Shown here: positions 40,309-48,819 of the stretch, piece after piece | How the letters are laid out: every line of letters begins with the position of its first letter | Numbering within the stretch: the stretch's first letter is position 1 | From: Phascolarctobacterium sp. | GTDB taxonomy: Bacteria; Bacillota; Negativicutes; Acidaminococcales; Acidaminococcaceae | Direction of reading: 5' to 3' | DNA length: 64,000 nt | Assembly (NCBI GenBank): GCA_003150755.1 | Contig: QAMT01000002.1 | Location: 496,001-560,000, forward strand | Notes under the pieces: model-generated | Database searches by the model: none | Told to the model about the DNA's origin: nothing | Seen by the model: the letters and a program-made list of their open reading frames with translations, nothing else | Made by a program: the position numbers and the translations under genes

Positions 40309-41186
40309 CTCAATTCGATAACAAGTTGTGCTCCATCGCGTTCAGACTGATTCTGCACATACCGATAAGATATTTTTTGAAAAGATGACGACTGCCTGTG
40401 GTAATAATTAGTCCATCGCTCTGCGCCTAAATCTCCATTTGGAAATGCACTCCTAGCATATGCGTTTCCGCAAAATCCGGCATCTTCGAGCATGTCAAGA
40501 AAATTATACAACCTATTTCGCCCTTTATTACAACTATCGACATCTGTAATAATAATTAAAAAAGGGGAATCTTCCGAGCTGTTTAAAATAATATTTTCAA
40601 TGATGCCTCGAAACAATTTAGTAGTCTGCCCTTGCTGACCGGTATTATAAAGATGTGATAGCAGATACTGAATTACAATAACATTATAGTGTATGCGTGC
40701 AGAGCGTCCATCAGAAAACACATCAAATATATCTTCACGACGTAGTTTTGCAGTGATATGAGGAATAGGCTTCGTGTAGTTCTCGATTATATTATGGACA
40801 GGTTGCCACAAAGGGTTACGATCATAGCCATTATAATAAATATCCTGATTCCCGACAATTTTTTCAAATGCCATAAGGTCTGGAGTTGCACCACAGCCAA
40901 TCGAAAAAATATTGAAATAGGGATATTCAGAAAGATCTACTGTACTCAATGCTGTCGCTATTTGTTGGGAATACTTTTCAGTAAAGCGTAGAACGTATGC
41001 ATACATTAAGTTTTGGCAGGTATAATCTGCCCTGCCATTCGACGATGGATACCAGTGTACTTGATCAAGGCAATCATCACAGTTGCCAGTGCAGTTTTTC
41101 CGGTTACTGCAATGGACACCACAGTGACCCGATAGATCTGGATCATATTGATTCTTGCACCATTCAAGTAATACGTCCTTTAACAT
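40305..41186 (-). CDS. methyltransferase-like protein with N-terminal cysteine cluster
   Basis: A 293-residue protein. Residues 1-60 hold at least seven cysteines (WCKNQYDPDLSGHCGVHCSN, NCTGNCDDCL and later YTCQN), probably a metal or iron-sulfur site. Residues about 90-110, FNIFSIGCGATPDLMAFE, look like the SAM-binding motif I of class I methyltransferases. Motif-like IHYNVIVIQYLLSHLY and PFLIIITDVDS follow. Coupled by a 4-bp overlap to the DUF1848 gene. I know this pair as recurrent in gut bacteria but without function; RNA or DNA modification is a guess. Confidence 0.75.
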   Translation of the reverse strand: MLKDVLLEWCKNQYDPDLSGHCGVHCSNRKNCTGNCDDCLDQVHWYPSSNGRADYTCQNLMYAYVLRFTEKYSQQIATALSTVDLSEYPYFNIFSIGCGATPDLMAFEKIVGNQDIYYNGYDRNPLWQPVHNIIENYTKPIPHITAKLRREDIFDVFSDGRSARIHYNVIVIQYLLSHLYNTGQQGQTTKLFRGIIENIILNSSEDSPFLIIITDVDSCNKGRNRLYNFLDMLEDAGFCGNAYARSAFPNGDLGAERWTNYYHRQSSSFQKISYRYVQNQSERDGAQLVIELR

Positions 41187-41332
41187 CGCTTCATCCCCCT
41201 CTTGTAATTATTGCTTCAATTATTTTACCATCATTCCCAATAGGTAGCAATGCATTATTTAATCCCCATAAATTTGGAGTGCTGTTGCAACATACAATTC
41301 TCAAATCCACAAAGAGCATTTATGTATTAAAA

Positions 41333-41380
41333 GGTTGCTGAGAAGCACATTTTGGCGGCTCTCAGTAACCTTTTTCTTTG
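41333..41380 (+). terminator. orphan terminator upstream of the ArdA relic
   Basis: Stem GGTTGCTGAGA/TCTCAGTAACC followed by TTTTTCTTTG on the plus strand. No plus-strand gene ends here, so it is probably left from a deleted gene of the element. Confidence 0.6.
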
Positions 41381-41469
41381 ACTTGATTATTTTGCATTCT
41401 ATTTTTTAGTTGCCCCTCTTTATACTTTAACTTCGGTTTAAAGAGATTCTAAATTTAGGAGGTGATAAC

Positions 41470-42156
41470 ATGGCGGCAGCGACAGCGACAAGCCCCGGTT
41501 CTTTGTCAAACTATCCCTATGACAAATATTATCCCTTTGCTGCCTTCATTACCAATCTGGGCAAGTACAACGAGCGTGCCCTTGTGGGCGAATGTGTGAA
41601 GTTTCTCACCACAGCTGAGAAACTGAAAAAGGTCTTTGAGCGAATCTGGACCGGCGCAAAGGACGACTTTAGGCAGGCCTATAAGGAATGGTTCATCACA
41701 TACTACGACTGTCATGTGGAGTTCCTCTATGACCTGCTGAGTGAGTATGCCAACTTGGATGAGCTGAACTATCTGGCTTCCAAACTGAACGATATGATCC
41801 AGGATGAATATGAGCGGTTCCAGACAGCCATGGAGATCGGCGACCACACGAGCAGCGTCCAGGAGCTTATCAACCTGACAGAGAACCTGGACTGCTACGA
41901 TATTTACCCCGACATCCACGACCACGACGATCTAGGACGGTATTACATCGAGGAACTAGATGGCATGCAGATGCCGAAACATCTATGCAACTACATCGAC
42001 TATGAGGCCTATGGCGAGATATTGCTCTGGAGGCACCCGAATGCGTTTTTCACCAAGAGTCCGAGAACGAGAAGTATCTTATCATGGTCAACGGCAGCCA
42101 TGCCTTTGCCATTCCCAGCAAAGATGCCCCAGAACATACCGCGCCGGAGAAGTTGA
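41470..42156 (+). pseudogene. antirestriction protein ArdA, frameshifted and truncated
   Basis: The first 180 or so residues (YYPFAAFITNLGKYNERALV, WFITYYDCHVEFLYDLL, NLTENLDCYDIYPDIHDH, LCNYIDYEAYG) are ArdA of conjugative transposons, a DNA-mimic that blocks type I restriction. After EAYG a one-base deletion near 42013 changes GRDIALE into EILLWRH. In the corrected frame the ArdA end is lost by a deletion that joins it to the next gene. The remaining ORF tail is out of frame. The GC content here is higher than in the flanking genes. Confidence 0.8.
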
Positions 42157-42758
42157 CCGTTTTAGTAGTAGAACCCATTAAGGAACCCCACGTAAAGGAG
42201 ATCGACCCCGGCCTTCATGCGCTGCAAGCGGAAATAGGCGGCAATATTTCCACCTCCTATCCCTTTGACGATCCGGTGGGGCTGCTGCCGAACGACGAAG
42301 GCAAGCTCATCGGTCTGGAGCTGAACCGTTCACTCCAGAATGAACATAGGGAGATTTACGACATTGTGCCCAGCAGCTTCCTGGTGGTGGGCTTAGGTGC
42401 GAAAAGTTTCATCTATCTGTCCCCGGACATGATCCAGAAATACACCGAGTACTTCAAGCAGCCGGAGCAGTTCATCAGTCTGAACGAGCAGATCGTGTCC
42501 ATCCCCGTGGGCCGGAGAACCCGCTGCGCACGGCGGAAATGACCCTGGAGAACGACTACGGCATGATCGACGGATTCATCAACAACGGTCGCCGTGGGGA
42601 GGTATTGGAGAAAGCCCAGGCCGAGGCGCACAGGATCACGCCAGAGAAAAACCCTATATCTAGGAACTGCTGGAGGATGCAAAATGGGAGTGTGGGTTGC
42701 GGAAAACCCCAGAGAAACCCGCCCCGCAGAAGAAGCCCCCAGAGTTGGGCAACTTATG
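42030..42758 (+). pseudogene. DUF3846/DUF4316-like conjugative-transposon protein, multiply frameshifted
   Basis: Three frames must be joined to read it. ENEKYLIMVNGSHAFAIPSK and LTVLVVEPIKEPHVKEIDPG lead into the DUF3846 part (YPFDDPVGLLPNDEGKLIGL, SSFLVVGLGAKSFIYLSPDM). Then come TLENDYGMIDGFINNGRRGE and finally RELLEDAKWECGLRKTPEKP. Breaks are near 42510 and 42660. Such proteins are accessory genes of Tn1549-like elements. The reading frame is clearly decayed. Confidence 0.7.
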
Positions 42759-42917
42759 AGCCGGAGCAAGAAATGGCGGCTGGAATGGGCGTTCTTCCTG
42801 GGCAAGAACGGCAGATGCCAGTATAACAAGCTCTGCAAGGGCTCTGTCCATCCCCGCCAGCAGAATTTTCGGGCGGTGGTGTTGTTCTGTCCGCACTACC
42901 TTTTCCGCCGTTCCTAA
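42756..42917 (+). CDS. small conjugative-transposon protein (53 aa), decayed zinc-ribbon
   Basis: A 53-residue ORF, MSRSKKWRLEWAFFLGKNGR onward, starting at an ATGA overlap with the end of the preceding relic. It matches a short conserved protein of Tn1549-like elements. As I recall, the family carries cysteines of a small metal site; here several are replaced (CKGSVHPRQQ), leaving CPHY at the end. Probably non-functional but the frame is open. Confidence 0.6.
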   Translation: MSRSKKWRLEWAFFLGKNGRCQYNKLCKGSVHPRQQNFRAVVLFCPHYLFRRS

Positions 42918-43126
42918 AAACGTAGGAATTAGTGTTTAAAATGGGCGAAGAAACTGTCTGTAGCGGCTTTTCCGTGTAGGGGCAGTATGATTGTTTCTAC
43001 ATAGAAAAAACGCCTGATTTTCACTTTTAGACAAATGGTAGCTCCATTATCAACTCAAAATGATCCGCTAATGGCGCGCTCTCTTTTTGTATCTACCGGT
43101 TATATTTTAAATTTCGTCCCAATATA
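42918..43126. other. intergenic region with no recognised gene
   Basis: Transition from the GC-richer transposon relic to the AT-rich defence genes. Apart from the promoter that begins at 43127, nothing is recognised. Confidence 0.6.
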
Positions 43127-43142
43127 TTGACTTTTGTCCCAA
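43116..43142. repeat. GTCCCAA direct repeats flanking the -35 box of ietA
   Basis: GTCCCAA at 43116-43122 and 43136-43142, a 20-bp period (two turns), on either side of the -35 box. Candidate operator. Confidence 0.45.
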
Positions 43143-43155
43143 ACGAGCATATAAT
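43127..43155 (+). promoter_or_regulatory. promoter of the ietAS-like operon
   Basis: TTGACT (43127-43132), 17-bp spacer, TATAAT (43150-43155), about 29 bp before the ATG. Confidence 0.8.
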
Positions 43156-43183
43156 ATAATATATCAATCCTGGAGGGGCTCCT

Positions 43184-44218
43184 ATGAAAAAGAAAAATAT
43201 AATAAATCTAATTCGTTATTATGCAGAAAACAATGAGACCGGATTTCGGAGCGAATCATATGAAATAGCTAAAGAATTTGATCAACTTGGTGATTATCAG
43301 CTAGCAGAATATATTATGGCACTGTTATCAAATGCAAATACTTTCGTCCCACAAATGAGCGATCTTTCATCTGGTTTTTTTGAAAAGGTTCCAATCGGGA
43401 ATGAGCCTTTACCATTACCTGAATGCGTTGAGCAGGATGTAATGGGAATGGTTAATGCGATTAGCCGTAACCTTGGGATGAATAAATATTTATTTCAAGG
43501 TGCTCCTGGAACTGGAAAGACTGAAACATCTAAGCAAGTTGCTCGGATTCTGAATAGAGATTTATATGCAGTCGATTTTTCAGCAGTAATAGATAGTAAA
43601 CTTGGTCAAACACAAAAAAATATTGTTTCTCTATTTCGAGAAATGACAGAATTTGCTAATCCTGAAAAAGTAATTGTGTTGTTTGACGAGATTGATTCAA
43701 TTGCTTTGGATCGAACTAATTCGAATGACTTACGTGAAATGGGCAGAGCTACATCCACTCTGCTCAAAGAGCTTGATCGAATGGACGATAGAATTATTTT
43801 ATTGGCAACTACAAACCTATTTGAATATTTTGACAAGGCACTAATTAGGCGTTTTGACTCTGTTATTGATTTCAGTAGATATACGCAGGAAGATTTGGCT
43901 ACGATTGCAGAGATTTTGCTTAACGAATTTCTAAATAAATTTAAGTGCACAAGTCGGAATGTACGTTTGTTTAGAAAAATTATTGGCTTGATGAATCCAA
44001 TTCCTTATCCAGGTGAGTTAAAGAATATAGTTCGCTCTTCTGTTGCATTCAGTAATCCGACAGTTGAATTCGATTACCTAAAGCGGTTTTATAAAGCTGT
44101 ATGCCCGGAAACGCCGAATGTACGCACTTTGCAATCTCAGGGATTTACCATAAGAGAGATTGAAATTCTGACAGGTGTATCAAAAAGTCAGGTTGCACGT
44201 GAATTGAAGGAGAATTAA
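43184..44218 (+). CDS. ietA: AAA ATPase, IetA-like (anti-phage system)
   Basis: A 344-residue protein. Walker A GAPGTGKT lies at residues 106-113, Walker B VLFDEID with D168, and sensor LLATTNL follows, as in classical AAA proteins of the FtsH/Cdc48 type. The C-terminus ends in a helix-turn-helix-like segment, GFTIREIEILTGVSKSQVAR. It is followed directly (no gap) by a subtilase gene. This ATPase/S8-protease pair matches the ietAS defence system reported in screens of bacterial defence islands. The ATPase is presumably a sensor or unfoldase that controls the protease. Confidence 0.82.
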   Translation: MKKKNIINLIRYYAENNETGFRSESYEIAKEFDQLGDYQLAEYIMALLSNANTFVPQMSDLSSGFFEKVPIGNEPLPLPECVEQDVMGMVNAISRNLGMNKYLFQGAPGTGKTETSKQVARILNRDLYAVDFSAVIDSKLGQTQKNIVSLFREMTEFANPEKVIVLFDEIDSIALDRTNSNDLREMGRATSTLLKELDRMDDRIILLATTNLFEYFDKALIRRFDSVIDFSRYTQEDLATIAEILLNEFLNKFKCTSRNVRLFRKIIGLMNPIPYPGELKNIVRSSVAFSNPTVEFDYLKRFYKAVCPETPNVRTLQSQGFTIREIEILTGVSKSQVARELKEN

Positions 44219-46447
44219 ATGAATAGTATACTTCAATTAAAAGGTCAGTTTGAACAACAGAGTGGAAATCCCGGTGGTGGCAAGCGAAATCTCCCTGTTG
44301 GACGTTATGTAGAGGCCAAGCATGTTTTCGAATTGATTGATGATCTCAAATCGCTGCAAATCTATTGGAAGAAACACTCTCTTATAAAAGGTGCGCTGAT
44401 CAGTGTTTACTATACAAGTGTAGTGGCGAAAAGCAACAGAATCAAAGCTCTTTTGTGCAAAGGAGCTTCCGACCCCAATGATTTTATTCGTGGTGCAAAG
44501 TTTGCTGGTGCTCCCAACCATATCCAACACGTTTTCACATACTATGTAGGGCTCGATGTTATATCAAATACAATCGACCGCCTTACAATTGTTGGCAAGA
44601 TTATAAAGCATGACTACAGCGGAAAAATCCAATACTCTGACATCGAAGCATTAAACAAAGGGGAAAAAAGATACAAATATCAAGCTCGGCTAGCAAAAAC
44701 TAACTTTGTAAATGCAGTTGTAGATGCATTTTATGTTCAAAAGTTTTCTGTGGATTTTGCTGAGGCCGACGAAGATGGTGAAGCGATTGTTACACTCTAT
44801 AAAACCGATGTTAAAACCGAAGAAATATTCCGTGCTATTGGGATCGACTATTTAAACGCGAAGCAGATTGATGAAAATACTGTTTTGCTCCGTCCTGACG
44901 AAATTGCGCGCTTGAAAGAAAACGCCCCATACCTAATTGCTATGAAGGTACGTGACTTAAGAGAGGTTCCAGTTGAAGACAGTATAATGAATGCTTCTGG
45001 GGTAGTACAAATTCCTGCGCCTAACCAAGAACCCATTATAGGTGTTATTGATACGCCGTTTTCTAAGGATGTTTATTTTAAAGATTGGGTTACCTATGAA
45101 AGCATGCTAGACGAGAATATTAAATTAGATCAAGATGACTACATTCATGGCACGGAAGTTACTTCGATTATCGTTGATGGTCCAACAATCAATCCTGCTT
45201 TGGATGATGGCTGTGGCCGATTCAGAGTAAAACATTTTGGTGTCGCTAAGCGTGGAAGATTTAGTTCATATTCCATACTCCGCTCAATTCGTAAAGCTGT
45301 TTCTCAAAATCGTAATATAAAGGTTTGGAATCTTTCTCTCGGATCTATATTGCCGATAAAGCCTAATTTTATTTCACCAGAAGCAGCAGAATTAGATAGG
45401 ATACAGAGCGAATTTGATGTAGTTTTTGTTATTGCAGGAACGAATGGCGATCCGGACAAAAAAAGAATGCCAATTGGCGCACCGGCAGATTCACTAAATT
45501 CATTGGTGGTCAATTCAGTAACCCTTGAAGGTATGCCCGCCTCCTATCATCGAGTGGGTCCTGTTCTTTCCTTCTTTCACAAGCCTGATATTAGTTATTA
45601 TGGCGGAGATATCGGACAACCTATGAATGTATATGCTCCAACAGGAGAAAACTTTGTAAAAGGAACTTCATTCTCTGCTCCGTGGATTTCGCGTAAAATG
45701 GCATATTTGATTTGCATATTAGGCTTTTCACGCGAAGTTGCAAAAGCACTAATCATCGATGCTGCTGCTGGTTGGACTAGAAAAGATGACGTATCCTGTT
45801 CTATTGGATACGGCGTAGTTCCACAGCGAATTGAAGATATTGTTAAGACTTCAGATGATGAAATCCGTTTTGTAATGATGGGCACAACAGACGCCTATGA
45901 AACTTACACATACAGAATTCCTGTTCCGATTTATAACGACAAGCAGCCATTCTACGCACGAGCAACGCTTTGCTATTTTCCAAAGTGCGTGAGAGATCAG
46001 GGCGTTGATTATACTACTACAGAAATGGACATTCATTTTGGCCGTGTAAAAGAAAAAGGCGGAAAAGCAGTTATTGCAAGTATTAACTCAAATTCACAAG
46101 GTAATGATGGCGGATATCATCTTCACGAACCTGAAGCTCGTCAATTATATCGAAAATGGGATAATGTTAAGTTAATCAGCGAGGAGTTAAAAGAACGAGC
46201 TGTCCCTCGCAAAGTATATGGCGCAGGACTGTGGGGATTGAGTATAAAAACAAAAGAAAGACTAAGGGAAAAGAATGGACGAGGTCTTTCTTTTGGCGTT
46301 GTTGTTACTTTGAAAGAAATGTATGGAGAAAATCGTATCGACGATTTTATTAAACTTTGTATGCTTCGCGGCTGGGTTGTTAATCAGATTGATATTAAAA
46401 ATCAGGTTGACATTTATAATAAAGCAGAAGAAGAAATTGAGTTTTAA
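44219..46447 (+). CDS. ietS: S8 subtilisin-like peptidase, IetS-like (anti-phage system)
   Basis: A 742-residue protein without signal peptide, so it acts in the cytoplasm. The subtilase triad is complete: D278 in GVIDTPF, H310 in YIHGTEVTSI, S484 in GTSFSAPW, with the oxyanion Asn in VIAGTNGD. The first 250 residues and the last 200 are unlike secreted subtilases and probably bind the ATPase partner. The start codon follows the ietA stop immediately. A cytoplasmic protease switched on by infection would kill or arrest the host, an inference. Confidence 0.82.
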   Translation: MNSILQLKGQFEQQSGNPGGGKRNLPVGRYVEAKHVFELIDDLKSLQIYWKKHSLIKGALISVYYTSVVAKSNRIKALLCKGASDPNDFIRGAKFAGAPNHIQHVFTYYVGLDVISNTIDRLTIVGKIIKHDYSGKIQYSDIEALNKGEKRYKYQARLAKTNFVNAVVDAFYVQKFSVDFAEADEDGEAIVTLYKTDVKTEEIFRAIGIDYLNAKQIDENTVLLRPDEIARLKENAPYLIAMKVRDLREVPVEDSIMNASGVVQIPAPNQEPIIGVIDTPFSKDVYFKDWVTYESMLDENIKLDQDDYIHGTEVTSIIVDGPTINPALDDGCGRFRVKHFGVAKRGRFSSYSILRSIRKAVSQNRNIKVWNLSLGSILPIKPNFISPEAAELDRIQSEFDVVFVIAGTNGDPDKKRMPIGAPADSLNSLVVNSVTLEGMPASYHRVGPVLSFFHKPDISYYGGDIGQPMNVYAPTGENFVKGTSFSAPWISRKMAYLICILGFSREVAKALIIDAAAGWTRKDDVSCSIGYGVVPQRIEDIVKTSDDEIRFVMMGTTDAYETYTYRIPVPIYNDKQPFYARATLCYFPKCVRDQGVDYTTTEMDIHFGRVKEKGGKAVIASINSNSQGNDGGYHLHEPEARQLYRKWDNVKLISEELKERAVPRKVYGAGLWGLSIKTKERLREKNGRGLSFGVVVTLKEMYGENRIDDFIKLCMLRGWVVNQIDIKNQVDIYNKAEEEIEF

Positions 46448-46465
46448 TATAGGAGGTACTCAGGT

Positions 46466-46708
46466 ATGAACCACAAAACCACCAGTAAGTCTATGGCATC
46501 TAAAGCTGCGAAAGCGTTAACTGATAAAGGCACATCCAAGATTCAGAAGTCTCTTGCAGCTAGTGCCCTTTCACAACGGTCCGCACAAAAGCAAACAGGT
46601 GCCAACATGGAGGATGTTGCCTCCAAAGTATTGCAAAGCAACAAATACTCTGATGAAACCAAGAGTTTTGCCGCCAGCGTTCTTTCTCAATCGAATGACA
46701 AGAGATAA
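46466..46708 (+). CDS. small Ala/Ser/Lys-rich protein downstream of ietS
   Basis: An 80-residue, basic, low-complexity protein (SKSMASKAAKALTDKG; LAASALSQRSAQKQTG; SFAASVLSQSNDK) with two to three copies of an A-S-x-L-S-Q unit. AGGAGG lies upstream. Similar small proteins are common as passengers of mobile elements. It is 18 bp after ietS and likely co-transcribed. Whether it belongs to the defence system or is separate is unknown. Confidence 0.7.
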   Translation: MNHKTTSKSMASKAAKALTDKGTSKIQKSLAASALSQRSAQKQTGANMEDVASKVLQSNKYSDETKSFAASVLSQSNDKR

Positions 46709-46794
46709 AGTTTTATAGTGTATAGATAATGGAATATTGCGAAATAAAAAAATTTGATATTTATTCTAATTCATGCTTATTCTGCCGTATTGGC

Positions 46795-47800
46795 TTACTT
46801 GGAACTGACAATAAAGTATCTATATTTTGATAGATCATTCCATACTTTTTCCTCATGTTGTATTTTCTGAAGTTCCGCTTGCAGGTTGGTCTTGTGTGTA
46901 ACGAGCCTATCTATCTCTGCTTTCAGCTTCTCGATGGGATGGAGTTTGCTAATCCCGTCCTTCTTGATTTCCATGGCATCCTCCTCAAACAAGATAATCT
47001 CGCTCTCAAACCCACGCAGGAATTTTTTCTTTTCCTTCGACGCCTTGTATCGATCATAGAGGAGCTTCAGTTTTCGGTATGTGTCATATGTCGATCTGCT
47101 TTTCCAGGATGGCAAGGTCGATAATCTGATGTCCCACATCTCGTAGGCTTTCCATTGTGCTGATGGAGACGACAGCAACAGCACCACACCATTCCCTCTA
47201 ATTCCTCATATCTGCCAATGCCATATTTGGTGAGAAAGTTCATGGTGGCGGCTGCCCGTTTCAGATTCTCAATGGTCGGAGGACTTAAGACCTCCGGCGC
47301 TCTTGGTTTCAACAATTTCTTCTGTGTAATCGTCATCCAGGTTTTTAAGTTGGGTAAATCGCTTCTGATCCAGTGTCCTTATGTTCCCCTCTTGATCTCG
47401 TATCCTTCCCGCTGCAAACGGGCAAGCAAATTTTCCAAGCTGGATGATGTGGAGATCAACCGATCAATAGCAACTTTCAGCTTTGCCTTATAGCTGGTAC
47501 AGTTCTGTGCAACCTGATGCTCAATGTAGTTTTTGCCCTTGTCCCAGCCTAGGACTATAACAAACAAACCGCGTGCCCGACACAATCGGTCACTGGCTCG
47601 GCATATCTCATGATAGGTACACTTGTTGGAATGGCAGTGCTTGTGATCGGTGAAGCTGACTGCGTTGAAAATCAGATGATTATGAATATGCCCCTTATCA
47701 ATATGGGTGGTAATTACAAACTCGTACTTGCCACTCAATATTTTTTTGCCAACTCCATCCCAATCTCATATACTTCCTGAGCAGAAACCTCCCAAGGCTC
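46795..47800 (-). pseudogene. relaxase/mobilisation nuclease, broken into several frames
   Basis: Reading leftward: VSAQEVYEIGMELAKK, then FVITTHIDKGHIHNHLIFNA carrying the His-rich metal motif of MOB relaxases, LARLQREGYEIKRG, NLKRAAATMNFLTKYGIGRY, and finally TYRKLKLLYDRYKASKEKKK with a C-terminal coiled coil. At least three frame changes separate these pieces, one in a run of seven A near 47747. The conjugation/mobilisation function of the element is therefore dead. Confidence 0.8.
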
Positions 47801-47929
47801 AAAGGCTTAGAGGTGCCAACCCAGGTGCGTGCCATGTCGGTGGTCTCGACAGCACAGGCGAAGAAAGGACACCAGCAGATTACAGATATAGGAAATAATC
47901 TCTTTCAGCGTTGACTTAATAGATTACGT

Positions 47930-48290
47930 CTTTGTAACTGCCATATCTGATCCAACCTTTCCTGGATTTTCTCCATGTCGCCCGGCTAGGTAGGACTTCC
48001 GGCGTTGATCCGCTTGGCGATTTGATTGATGTTCCAGTCAATGGCGAACAGAAACTTGTTCATCTACTTGATATCCATGATGTCCACATAAATAATATAT
48101 CCGTCAATCATCATCTTCCGCTGGTAAACGCCGATCCGCTTTGTCTGGAACTGAGCTATCTTCTGTTCAATCAGGCTTCGTTCTTCTGCTGTTACCGGAC
48201 AACGCAGTATGATGTGACATTTGCAATTTGCCGTTCTTTTTGTATAATGGTTTGGGAGTATCCAAACAAACAATTTTGCGTTTAGAGACA
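47930..48290 (-). pseudogene. MobC-like relaxosome protein, broken
   Basis: Fragments RCPVTAEERSLIEQKIAQ, YQRKMMIDGYIIYVDIMD and DWNINQIAKRINAG, then a TAG, then DMEKIQERLDQIWQLQ line up with MobC proteins that precede relaxase genes in Firmicute elements. Two frames and a stop codon are needed to join them. Confidence 0.7.
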
Positions 48291-48432
48291 AGGATTTCTC
48301 TAAAACCAAATTTCACAAGTGTGACCACACTTGCTATGCTTGCTCTGCGCTTTTTCTCCCGTAAATATAATGCCGGAAACACTTTCATCTGCCTACAAAA
48401 TACCGGATTTTTTCAAAATCATGACCGTCCGC

Positions 48433-48465
48433 ATCAAAACCGTCGGCTGAGCCGGCGGTTTTGAT
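48433..48465. terminator. hairpin upstream of the MobC relic
   Basis: Perfect-looking stem TCAAAACCG(T)CGGC/GCCGGCGGTTTTGA. A U-tract is weak on both sides, so it could be a terminator or a relic oriT-type structure. Confidence 0.5.
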
Positions 48466-48529
48466 TTAAAATTTAAGGATCTGTGAAAAAATCTCTGTAA
48501 ATATAGACTAATGATAATTTTTAAACTAA

Positions 48530-48812
48530 AAGTTTAACTTAGACGATTTACGTTCCTTGTCAGCAATATATTTCAGTGTGTATCTTACCTTATGGACTAT
48601 GCAGCGCTAATATTCAGTTTTAGGATACTCTGCAGCGATTGCTTCTTTGATTATGTTCAGTCCATCAGCGCAGATAATCAAGATATCTTTTACTCCGCGT
48701 TTTTTCAGTTCATTCAACAATTTTGAACTTTCATTATCGCCAACCTAAATAGTCAAAACTTCTTTTCGACCGTCCATATTAATTCCAGGAATAACATAAG
48801 ATGCCAGTTTCC
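48530..48812 (-). pseudogene. IS256-family transposase fragment
   Basis: The minus strand reads VIPGINMDGRKEVLTI, stop, VGDNESSKLLNELKKRGVKD, ILIICADGLNIIKEAIAA, EYPKTEY, stop, RCIVHKVRYTLKYIADKERK. This is the catalytic core of Mutator/IS256 transposases with two TAG stops. Only about 95 codons remain. Confidence 0.8.
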
Positions 48813-48819
48813 TGCTTTT

